NCBI GenBank assembly: GCA_003649695.1
Contig: QMSR01000034.1
Coordinates: 1-8,387, forward strand
From: Thermoplasmata archaeon
GTDB lineage: Archaea > Thermoplasmatota > Thermoplasmata > Thermoplasmatales > B87-G9
Reading direction: 5' to 3'
Length of the DNA stretch: 8,387 nt
Shown here: positions 1 through 5,502 of the stretch, one piece after another
Position numbering within the stretch: the stretch's first letter is position 1
How the letters are laid out: every line of letters starts with the position of its first letter
Made by a program: the position numbers and the translations under genes
The notes under the pieces: model-generated
The model's input: only the letters and a program-made list of their open reading frames with translations
Database searches by the model: none
Told to the model about the DNA's origin: nothing

Positions 1-180
1 GACTGGAGGCTCCTGGCGGAGGCCGTGGGGAGGGGCGAGGACTGCGTGGGATGTGGAATATGCCTGGGCAGGTGTCCCTATGATGCCATCGAGCTCCGGG
101 GAGACAGAATCGTGATAAAGGACTCCTGCGTGGGGTGTGCGGCGTGCCTAAGGGGACCCTGCCCCGCCACGCGATTTTAG
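1..180 (+). CDS. C-terminal end of a protein with a double [4Fe-4S] ferredoxin domain (5' truncated)
   Basis: An open frame enters from the left edge and stops at TAG 178-180, giving 59 visible residues. Two cysteine clusters are present. The first is C15-x2-C18-x2-C21-x3-C25-P; the second is C43-x2-C46-x2-C49-x4-C54-P, with one extra residue before the last cysteine. This is the bacterial-type 2[4Fe-4S] ferredoxin fold, used for electron transfer in the cytoplasm. The reading starts inside the gene, so the main domain is not visible. Archaeal PAPS-reductase-like (COG0175) proteins often end in such a domain, and a stand-alone ferredoxin or a larger oxidoreductase subunit is equally possible. 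Its last 33 bp overlap the 3' end of the convergent BFD-like gene. The ferredoxin call is firm; the identity of the full protein is not known. Confidence 0.8.
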   Translation, partial: DWRLLAEAVGRGEDCVGCGICLGRCPYDAIELRGDRIVIKDSCVGCAACLRGPCPATRF

Positions 181-486
181 GTGCGACTTCCCCGGCAGGA
201 CCTCCTCGATGTCAGTCTCGAGGGCCCCCATCTCAACAGGGACCACGGGCGTCCTCAGGGTCGGCAGGCCCACCTCCTCCGGGGACCTCCCGGTCTCCCT
301 GGCGAGGATCCTCACCAGGAGGTCCAGGCACGTCTTGCCTTGGCAGATTCCGGTGCCGACCTTGGTCATCCTCTTGAGGGTCTCTATGTCTGTCACGCCC
401 ATTGCTATGATCTCCTTGACCTCCCTCAGGGTCACGTTCCTGCACCTGCATATGATGATCCTGTCCTCGTCCGCCTGGTCCGTCAC
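148..486 (-). CDS. BFD-like [2Fe-2S] protein, delta-type subunit of a dye-linked dehydrogenase/oxidoreductase complex
   Basis: The 112-residue protein carries C13-x-C15 and C48-x4-C53. This is the four-cysteine pattern of the bacterioferritin-associated ferredoxin (BFD/Fer2_BFD) domain, which binds one [2Fe-2S] cluster. A Pro/Val-rich tail (about residues 74-90) follows the domain, as in PdhX-type delta subunits of Thermococcus L-proline dehydrogenase and the C-terminal part of HcnB/OoxA-type subunits. The start is GTG at 484-486, which overlaps the upstream stop as GTGA. A very strong SD site sits five bases before it, so translation is probably coupled to the [4Fe-4S] gene. It is the last gene of a three-gene set and should relay electrons between the FAD/[2Fe-2S] subunit and partners. 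The TAG stop at 148-150 lies inside the convergent ferredoxin gene. The domain call is firm; the physiological complex is inferred. Confidence 0.87.
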   Translation of the reverse strand: MTDQADEDRIIICRCRNVTLREVKEIIAMGVTDIETLKRMTKVGTGICQGKTCLDLLVRILARETGRSPEEVGLPTLRTPVVPVEMGALETDIEEVLPGKSHLKSRGGAGSP

Positions 487-986
487 CTGATCACCTCCAG
501 CGCCCTTACCTCCTTCCAGAGCTCCCTCGGGACCTCCAGGGCGACGAGGTAGTAGTGAACCTCCCTTTCTGGCTTCAGGAGCCAGAGGACCCTGCCCCTG
601 CCCACGTCCCTGCCCGCCCTGTCCAGGAGCTTCACCTCCTCCCCCCTCTCCGGGACGGGCAGGAACTCATGGGGTACCACGACTACGGCCCTGGAGTCGT
701 CGAGGATCCTGGCCAGGAAGATGGCGTGTCCCGGGCAGACCTGGGCGCAGAGGGTGCAGCCCGTGCACCTGTCGTAGTCCACGACGGGGATGCCGTTGAT
801 GCCCCCCTCCATGGTGATGGCCCCGAAGGGGCAGCTCTCGACGCACGGGTTGCACGGGATCTCCTGGGGGCACTCGATGATGGCCACCATCCCCCTCCTG
901 AGCCTCTCCTCGCTGGGGAACGTGTCCTCTATTTCCTCCGTCAGGAGGTAGCCCCTCTCCATAGCCTTCTCAATCTCCAATCTCAC
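483..986 (-). CDS. Double [4Fe-4S] iron-sulfur protein, gamma-type subunit of a dye-linked dehydrogenase/oxidoreductase complex
   Basis: The 167-residue protein has two four-cysteine clusters. The first is C39-x5-C45-x2-C48-x3-C52-P within the motif ECPQEIPCNPC; the second is the canonical C74-x2-C77-x2-C80-x3-C84-P. The ECxxxIPCNPC form with the wider first gap recurs, to my knowledge, in small iron-sulfur proteins encoded with HcnB/PdhA-like flavoproteins. It should transfer electrons inside that complex. The C-terminal half (about 95-167) has no cysteine and resembles a small beta-rich extension. Two adjacent GTG codons (987-989 and 984-986) are possible starts. The second is chosen because GGAGGAG at 994-1000 lies seven bases before it. 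A later ATG at 960-962 would remove the overlap with the upstream gene, but its spacing is poorer. The gene overlaps both neighbours. Confidence 0.87.
   Translation of the reverse strand: MRLEIEKAMERGYLLTEEIEDTFPSEERLRRGMVAIIECPQEIPCNPCVESCPFGAITMEGGINGIPVVDYDRCTGCTLCAQVCPGHAIFLARILDDSRAVVVVPHEFLPVPERGEEVKLLDRAGRDVGRGRVLWLLKPEREVHYYLVALEVPRELWKEVRALEVIR
488..498 (-). promoter_or_regulatory. Extended Shine-Dalgarno for the BFD-like gene
   Basis: The minus strand reads GGAGGTGATCA, complementary to the conserved archaeal 16S rRNA 3' end (GAUCACCUCC) over almost its whole length. It lies in the last codons of the upstream [4Fe-4S] gene. The gap from GGAGGTG to the GTG start at 486 is five bases. 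It supports that GTG start and implies efficient re-initiation. Confidence 0.75.
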
Positions 987-2469
987 CACCCCACTCCTCC
1001 GGGGGCGGCTCGACGACCACCGCCCTCAGGGCCTCCTCTATCCTCCTCCCTATGGGGCCCGACCTAAACGTCTTTAGATCCTCCTCGACCTCCCTGATGA
1101 CCCTCGAAGCCTCCCTTGGCGGGGCACGTCCGAGGTCGTGGGCGGCCGCCGCCCCCGCGATCTTCCCCTCCATCATCGCCGTCGTCGCCTCCTCTATCCC
1201 GGACAGGTCCCCTGCCACGTAGCCGAACGGGGCGAACCTGTGGTACCTGTCCCTGACCGCGATGAAGCCCCCGAGCCTCCCAACGTACCTCAGCCTGGCG
1301 CCAGCCTGCTGAACGAGCTCCACGCTAGGCTTCAGGCCGACTGAGAGGGCTATCAGGTCCACGTCCAGGTCCCTCTCAGTACCGGGGATGGGGTTCCACC
1401 TATCGTCCACCCTGGCGATGGTGGCGCCCTCGACCCTGTCCTCGCCGATCGCCCTTAGAATCGTATGCCTCGTGAGGATGGGGACGCCCCTCCTGGCCAC
1501 CTTGGCTGCGTGCACGAAGTAGGCCCCGATCCTGGGCATGATCTCCACTATGGCCTCCACCTTGATCCCCGCCTGCAGCATCTGGTAGGCCACGATGACG
1601 CCTACGTTGCCCGCCCCCACGACCAGGGCCCTGCTCCCCGGGCGAAGGCCCCAGACGTTCATGGCGGTCTGTATCCCACCGGCGCCCATGACCCCGACGA
1701 GGTCGTTGTTCTCGAAGGGCAGGTACTTCTCGGCGGCCCCCGTGGCGAAGATTACGGCATCCGCGAGGATCCTCACGAAGCCCGTCTTGTAGACGCCGTT
1801 GACCTCCCTCTTCACCACAGCGCCCAGGGTGTACCTCGCCCTGGGCTCGGACTCCCGGAAAACCCCTATGACCGTGCCCATGAGCATCTTCTCAATACCC
1901 CTCTCCTCGACCTCCCTCTCGAGGATCCTCGCTATCTCGATGCCCCTCTTCCCCGCGTAGTACTTCTTGTTCCCGAAGAAGCGATGAGTCTGCTTGAGGA
2001 GCTGCCCGCCCAGCCTCATGCCCTCGTCGACGATGAGGACGTCCTCGACCCCTAGGTCGTGGGCCTGGATGGCGGCCGTGAGGCCCGCCGGGCCCCCGCC
2101 CACGACGACCAGAGACCTCCTGATCTCCATAGGGGGGACGAAGGAGTCGGAGACCCTCTCCGGCAGGCCCGGCTCCCCGTGCTGGGTCCGGACGTCCATC
2201 CCCTCCCTCAGAGGCGTCACGCAGGTCCTGGTGTTGGGGACCCCGTCGACGACCATGAGGCAGGAGGAACACTTTCCGATCATGCAGAAGGGGCCCCGGG
2301 GCCTCCCATCCTCCATCCTGAAGAAGACATCATGCCCGTTGGCGAGGAGCGCTATGGCGATGGGCTCCCCTTCATACCCCCAGAGTTCCCGGCCGTCCAG
2401 GGTGAACCTGACCTTCCTGCCCCTCTCAAACTTCAGGATTGGATGCTCCTCAATCCTGCCGTATCTCAA
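970..2469 (-). CDS. FAD/NAD(P)-type oxidoreductase with N-terminal [2Fe-2S] domain, alpha-type subunit (PdhA/HcnA+HcnB/sarcosine oxidase alpha-like)
   Basis: The 499-residue flavoprotein begins with a Fer2_4 ferredoxin domain (about 12-105) whose cluster ligands are C62-x4-C67-x2-C70-x12-C83. A pyridine-nucleotide-disulfide-oxidoreductase-type fold follows. It has an FAD dinucleotide-binding GGGPAG at 124-129, an FATGA motif at 241-245, a second nucleotide site GAGNVG at 285-290, and the late FAD motif GYVAGD at 416-421. No redox-active CxxC disulfide is present. This is the architecture of the alpha subunit of Thermococcales dye-linked L-proline dehydrogenase and of HcnAB-type enzymes, but with the BFD domain encoded separately downstream. 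The start is TTG at 2467-2469; the following MRYGRIEEHPIL matches the usual N-terminus of the family. A TATA-like box about 27 bases upstream suggests a leaderless mRNA. The catalytic amine dehydrogenase subunit normally found beside it is not in this window, so the substrate cannot be named. Confidence 0.9.
   Translation of the reverse strand: MRYGRIEEHPILKFERGRKVRFTLDGRELWGYEGEPIAIALLANGHDVFFRMEDGRPRGPFCMIGKCSSCLMVVDGVPNTRTCVTPLREGMDVRTQHGEPGLPERVSDSFVPPMEIRRSLVVVGGGPAGLTAAIQAHDLGVEDVLIVDEGMRLGGQLLKQTHRFFGNKKYYAGKRGIEIARILEREVEERGIEKMLMGTVIGVFRESEPRARYTLGAVVKREVNGVYKTGFVRILADAVIFATGAAEKYLPFENNDLVGVMGAGGIQTAMNVWGLRPGSRALVVGAGNVGVIVAYQMLQAGIKVEAIVEIMPRIGAYFVHAAKVARRGVPILTRHTILRAIGEDRVEGATIARVDDRWNPIPGTERDLDVDLIALSVGLKPSVELVQQAGARLRYVGRLGGFIAVRDRYHRFAPFGYVAGDLSGIEEATTAMMEGKIAGAAAAHDLGRAPPREASRVIREVEEDLKTFRSGPIGRRIEEALRAVVVEPPPEEWGGEIGD
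994..1000 (-). promoter_or_regulatory. Shine-Dalgarno for the [4Fe-4S] subunit gene
   Basis: GGAGGAG on the minus strand, inside the 3' end of the flavoprotein gene. It is seven bases from the GTG at 984-986 and four from the GTG at 987-989. It favours the GTG pair over the later ATG at 960-962. Confidence 0.6.
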
Positions 2470-2487
2470 TTCGGAAGCAATATCCCG

Positions 2488-2501
2488 ATTTTAGTTTAAA
2501 A
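2488..2501 (-). promoter_or_regulatory. TATA-box-like promoter of the three-gene redox operon
   Basis: The 32-bp gap between the tubulin-like gene and the flavoprotein gene holds an AT-rich TTTAAACTAAAAT on the minus strand, in otherwise GC-rich sequence. TTTAAA at 2495-2500 is centred about 28 bases before the TTG start. That is the distance from an archaeal TATA box to a transcription start, so transcription would begin at or next to the start codon (leaderless). The T-rich stretch right after the upstream TGA could also help terminate the upstream transcript. Confidence 0.55.
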
Positions 2502-3287
2502 TCAGGACCAGAGGATTGCGGTGGCCCCCGGCTCCCCGGCCCTGGCGGCGAGGGTGCTGTACCTCAGCCTGGAGGACGCGAGCTCGGAGACATCCCGGAA
2601 GTCCCCCTCCCCCACACCGCCCTCGTCGGAGAGGATGAGGAGACCGGAGGTGAAGCGACCCTGGGCCAAAACCCTCCTGGCGGCGGAGACGGGGGGACCC
2701 TGCGCCATCCTTAGGGTCAGAAACCTGTTCCCCATCCAGTCCTTCATGAACTGGATGTGCTCCCCGGCCAGGGCCTCGTGGAAGTCCTCGACGAGCCTCG
2801 AGACCATCCTCGGGTAGATGCGCATGACCTCCACGAAGGGGACGTTGTGATGGAGGAGGTCGTCGTTCCTGAGCACGATGATCCCGTTGGCGTACTTCAG
2901 GAAGCCCTTTATCGCCCTCTCCGTCCTCCTTCTCCTGTACTCCGGTTCGGCGGAGAAGGGGAAGTACACGATCCCTATGTGGAGGGTCCTCACCGAGGAG
3001 GCTATGTGGGGGAGGAGGGAGCACCCCCTCCCCCCTCCCCCCGCCACCGAGATGAGTATGTCGTACTTGGACAGGGTGGGGGCCGCAGCCTTCGCTGTGT
3101 AGAGCTCCATCCCGCTGCCGTAGTCCCTGAGCGTCCTGCACGGTATTCCCTGCTTCGGCTTTCCGATGTAGAAGAGGTCCAGCCTAGGGAGAGCCTTACC
3201 CCTGGACCAGACCTCCAGGATCGTGGTCAGCCCGGCCCCTCCCAGGCCCAGCAGGGCTATTCTGGGAGGGGCTGCCACCTCAATCAC
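2502..3287 (-). CDS. Short divergent FtsZ/tubulin-superfamily protein, function unknown
   Basis: The 261-residue protein resembles FtsZ/CetZ throughout. Near the N-terminus is GLGGAG (14-19), like the T1 nucleotide loop of FtsZ (GVGGAG). In the middle is SVAGGGGRG (about 80-88), in the place of the tubulin/FtsZ signature GGGTGTG. It is followed by YFPFSAEPEYRRRR (108-121), IIVLRNDDLL (136-145) and a C-terminal half with the FtsZ-like pattern GLLILSDEGG (215-224). The signature loop lacks the Thr and one Gly, and no clear NxDxxD catalytic T7 loop is visible, so GTP hydrolysis may be weak or lost. It is much shorter than a typical FtsZ (about 350-400 residues) and lacks a C-terminal tail. The start chosen is GTG at 3285-3287, with GAGG nine bases upstream. 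A TTG at 3300-3302 would add five residues but lacks an SD site. It overlaps the GGGP synthase stop by 8 bp and probably shares its transcript. The family call is good; the role is unknown. Confidence 0.78.
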   Translation of the reverse strand: MIEVAAPPRIALLGLGGAGLTTILEVWSRGKALPRLDLFYIGKPKQGIPCRTLRDYGSGMELYTAKAAAPTLSKYDILISVAGGGGRGCSLLPHIASSVRTLHIGIVYFPFSAEPEYRRRRTERAIKGFLKYANGIIVLRNDDLLHHNVPFVEVMRIYPRMVSRLVEDFHEALAGEHIQFMKDWMGNRFLTLRMAQGPPVSAARRVLAQGRFTSGLLILSDEGGVGEGDFRDVSELASSRLRYSTLAARAGEPGATAILWS

Positions 3288-4020
3288 CCTTGAATGCCTC
3301 AATTACGGAGGATAGGATCTCCTTCCTGGCCCCCGTCTCCTCCACCAGGGTTCCGGTAACCAGGATGTCGGCCCCGGCCCTCGCCGCCTCCATGGCGGAG
3401 GCCGGGTCCCTCACGCCCCCTCCCACGATCAGGGGCACCCTGAGTACCTCCGAGACGGCCCTGATCATCCTGGCTGGAACGGGCTCCGGGGCCCCTGAGC
3501 CGGCCTCCAGGTACACCGCCCCCATGCCCATGAACTGCGCGGCCAGGGCGTAGGCAACGGCCAGATCGACCCTGTCCCTGGGAATGGGGTCGGCCCTGCC
3601 CACCTCCCCCACCTTCATGCCCGGCTCCACAATCAGGTACCCCACTCCGACGGTCTCCAGGCCGAGCTCCAAGACCCTCCTAGAAAGGGATGCCTGTATC
3701 CCGACGATGAACCTAGGATCCCTGGAGTTCATCAAGGATAGGAAGAGGAGGAGGTCTGCACCGGAGACTAAGGAACGCGAGCCAGAGGGAAATATGATGA
3801 TGGGGACACCAAGGCCCCTGATGGAGGAGACCACCGAGGACATCTCCCTTTCGGTGAAGCCCGCGGAGCCGCCCACCATGATGGCGTCCGTGCCTGCCTC
3901 CACCGCCCTCTCGGCCCAGTCCTTGGCAGTCGCGGGATCGGCCTTCTCGGGGTCGATGAGGGTGAAGTGGAGCCTCTCCCCGTAGTCGATCCTCCCCCTC
4001 AGCCTGTCCCATACGCCCAA
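3280..4020 (-). CDS. Geranylgeranylglyceryl phosphate synthase (GGGP synthase)
   Basis: This enzyme joins geranylgeranyl diphosphate to sn-glycerol-1-phosphate, the first committed step of archaeal ether-lipid synthesis, in the cytoplasm or at the membrane surface. The 246-residue TIM barrel shows the family motifs in order: HFTLIDPEK (18-26), MVGGSAG (48-54), FPSG (77-80), YLEAGSGAPEPV (170-181), IVGGGVRDP (198-206) and the phosphate-binding end ADILVTGTLVEE (217-228). The length is usual for the family. The start is TTG at 4018-4020, with AGGGGGTG seven bases upstream. A longer frame reaching 4107 is in-frame read-through inside the prenyltransferase gene, and its extra residues are not family-like. 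It overlaps the upstream prenyltransferase by 22 bp and the downstream tubulin-like gene by 8 bp, which indicates an operon with coupled translation. Confidence 0.94.
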   Translation of the reverse strand: MGVWDRLRGRIDYGERLHFTLIDPEKADPATAKDWAERAVEAGTDAIMVGGSAGFTEREMSSVVSSIRGLGVPIIIFPSGSRSLVSGADLLLFLSLMNSRDPRFIVGIQASLSRRVLELGLETVGVGYLIVEPGMKVGEVGRADPIPRDRVDLAVAYALAAQFMGMGAVYLEAGSGAPEPVPARMIRAVSEVLRVPLIVGGGVRDPASAMEAARAGADILVTGTLVEETGARKEILSSVIEAFKGD

Positions 4021-4823
4021 TGCACGGCACCCCCTACGAAGGCCAACAGGCCGAGCAGCATCCCGACCTTGGCCATGGACTTCCTGCGCGAAGCATTCCG
4101 ATTCCATATGGTCATCAAAAATATTACATCGGAAGCGGCGACGAGGACCAGGTATGGGAGGCCGAAGAGGCCCTGCAGGTAGGGCACGGGGGAGAGGGAG
4201 ACCGCGGCGGCGTACATGGCGCCCGAGAGGGTCAGGGTAGCCCTCGGTCCGTGGACCTTGGGGAAGGTCCTCCTGTCCACGTCCCCCGCCAGGTCCTCGA
4301 GATCCTTGTCCAGCTCCCTGCCCAGGTTCGCTAGGAAGGCCATAAGGGAGAGGATGAGGACCCTCCGCGGGTCTCCGGCGGCAATTCCCCCGAAGAGGAA
4401 GAGGAGGGCGACCAGTAGGGAGATTAGGGCGTTCCCCGGGAGGCCGCTCCTCTTGACCCTAGCCTCGTACGCAATGAGGAGCAGGACCGCAGTCAGAGCG
4501 ACGGCGGCGCACAGGAGGCCTGCAATGAGGGACACCAGGACACCGGCGGTGAGGAGGATGCCCGAAAGGGCGAGGGCCGACCTTGGGCTCACCCTCCCGC
4601 TCGGGATCGGCCTCTCGGGGTGGTTCACCCTGTCTACCTCCCTGTCGAAGTAGTCGTTGAGGGCGTTCCCCCCGCCCAGGATCAACGCCGCAGCCAGGGG
4701 GGCCGCCAGAGCGGACCAATCCAGACCTCCGGAGGCGATGAACTCCGATAATAGTACGGCCAGGAAGCCCATGGCCGCGTTCTTTGGTCGCACTAGCTGG
4801 ACGAGGGCCTCAACCTCCGCCAT
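3999..4823 (-). CDS. UbiA-family prenyltransferase, likely digeranylgeranylglyceryl phosphate (DGGGP) synthase
   Basis: This integral membrane enzyme adds the second geranylgeranyl chain to GGGP, giving DGGGP. The 274-residue protein has about eight or nine hydrophobic helices. Both Asp-rich, Mg-diphosphate-binding motifs of the UbiA family are present: NDYFDREVDRVNHPERPIPSG at about 56-76 (N56, D57, D60, D64), and the second in RELDKDLEDLAGDVDRR at about 169-185 (D174, D177, D181). The RPIPSG ending of the first motif is typical of archaeal DGGGP synthases. The start is ATG at 4821-4823 with a strong SD. A frame opening at 4889 is longer, but its extra residues are Ser/Gly-rich and lie inside pcm. 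The neighbouring GGGP synthase supplies the substrate, which supports DGGGP synthase over other UbiA members such as heme or quinone prenyltransferases. Confidence 0.92.
   Translation of the reverse strand: MAEVEALVQLVRPKNAAMGFLAVLLSEFIASGGLDWSALAAPLAAALILGGGNALNDYFDREVDRVNHPERPIPSGRVSPRSALALSGILLTAGVLVSLIAGLLCAAVALTAVLLLIAYEARVKRSGLPGNALISLLVALLFLFGGIAAGDPRRVLILSLMAFLANLGRELDKDLEDLAGDVDRRTFPKVHGPRATLTLSGAMYAAAVSLSPVPYLQGLFGLPYLVLVAASDVIFLMTIWNRNASRRKSMAKVGMLLGLLAFVGGAVHWAYGTG
4028..4035 (-). promoter_or_regulatory. Shine-Dalgarno for GGGP synthase
   Basis: AGGGGGTG on the minus strand lies seven bases before the TTG at 4018-4020, within the 3' end of the prenyltransferase gene. It is the main support for that start. 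Confidence 0.5.
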
Positions 4824-5454
4824 ACCCGTACCTCCCGACCAGTGGGACGAACACGACGGGCATGAGCCTCTTCCTCCTGACGCTTTCACCCACCTTCTCG
4901 ACCTTCAGGAGATCCTGATAATACCTGCCTCCAACGGGGATGAGGAGGATGCCCCCCTCCGCGAGCTGCTCCACCAGCGGAGGCGGCACCTCCGGGGCGG
5001 CGGCCGTGACAATAATCCTGTCGTAGGGGGCCTCGTCGGGGTACCCGAGGCTCCCGTCCCCAACTACCACCTTCACATTATCGAACCCCATCTCTTTCAG
5101 CCTCCTCCTGGCCTCCTCGGCCAGGGCGGGGATCCTCTCGACTGTGACTACCCTCCCCCTGGGGCCCACCAGGTAGGCGAGCAGCGCCGCGTTCCAGCCT
5201 GAGCCCGTCCCGACCTCCAGCACCTTCATCCCCTCCCCAAGTTCCAGCTCCTGGAGCATGATAACCACCATGTGGGGTGCGGAGCAGGTCTGCCCGTGCC
5301 CGATGTGTATGGGCTCGTCCACGTAGGCGTACTTTTCCAGGCGGGGAGGGAGGAACCTCTCCCTCGGGACCGCCCTCAGGGCCTCCTCCACCCTGGGGTC
5401 GCTGAGGACCCCTTCGGCCCTCAGCCGCTTGATGAGGGCCTCCAAGCCGCTCAA
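4810..5454 (-). CDS. pcm: Protein-L-isoaspartate O-methyltransferase
   Basis: This cytoplasmic repair enzyme transfers a methyl group from S-adenosylmethionine to L-isoaspartyl residues in damaged proteins, starting their return to aspartate. The 214-residue length is usual. Family motifs are VPRERFLP (29-36), GHGQTCSAPHMV (52-63, the PCMT substrate loop with Cys57 where Ile is common), SAM-binding VLEVGTGSGWNAALLA (78-93), GDGSLGYPDEAPYDRIIV (132-149), TAAAPEVP (150-157) and GGILLIPVG (167-175). The start is TTG at 5452-5454; no SD is visible. An AT-rich box about 30 bases upstream suggests a leaderless or very short leader mRNA. It is the first gene of the minus-strand operon and overlaps the prenyltransferase by 14 bp. 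It is divergent from mutS. Confidence 0.94.
   Translation of the reverse strand: MSGLEALIKRLRAEGVLSDPRVEEALRAVPRERFLPPRLEKYAYVDEPIHIGHGQTCSAPHMVVIMLQELELGEGMKVLEVGTGSGWNAALLAYLVGPRGRVVTVERIPALAEEARRRLKEMGFDNVKVVVGDGSLGYPDEAPYDRIIVTAAAPEVPPPLVEQLAEGGILLIPVGGRYYQDLLKVEKVGESVRRKRLMPVVFVPLVGRYGYGGG
4830..4836 (-). promoter_or_regulatory. Shine-Dalgarno for the UbiA-family prenyltransferase
   Basis: GGGAGGT on the minus strand lies six bases before the ATG at 4821-4823 and inside the last codons of pcm. It fixes the prenyltransferase start and points to translational coupling. Confidence 0.75.
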
Positions 5455-5464
5455 TACGCTTGAT

Positions 5465-5490
5465 CGAAAACGTGAAAATCATAAAATATT
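5465..5490. promoter_or_regulatory. Shared AT-rich divergent promoter region between pcm and mutS
   Basis: The 48-bp spacer 5455-5502 contains one AT-rich island in GC-rich surroundings. On the minus strand it reads ATTTTATG at 5480-5487, about 30 bases before the pcm TTG. On the plus strand AAAATCATAAAATATT (5475-5490) lies some 20-27 bases before the mutS ATG at 5503. Both spacings suit TATA boxes for leaderless or nearly leaderless transcripts. The overlapping boxes mean the two promoters may compete for TBP/TFB. Exact transcription starts cannot be read from sequence. Confidence 0.5.
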
Positions 5491-5502
5491 CTGCTTGGGG
5501 GA

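Noticed and set aside
2490..2504. Possible transcription terminator after the tubulin-like gene
   Set aside because: There is a short T-rich run after the TGA, but it coincides with the TATA-like box, has no stem-loop and is too short to call separately.
2491..3141. Minus-strand open frame of 216 codons overlapping the tubulin-like gene
   Set aside because: Its sequence is low-complexity Gly/Arg/His/Pro, and the overlapping frame has convincing FtsZ-like motifs.
4021..4107. In-frame N-terminal extension of GGGP synthase back to 4107
   Set aside because: The extra residues are Cys/Arg-rich, overlap the prenyltransferase C-terminus and do not match the GGGP synthase N-terminus. The TTG at 4020 has an SD site and gives the usual length.
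4824..4889. In-frame N-terminal extension of the UbiA-family gene back to 4889
   Set aside because: The 22 extra residues are Ser/Gly/Cys-rich and lie over the end of pcm. The ATG at 4823 has a perfect SD site and begins with typical family sequence.
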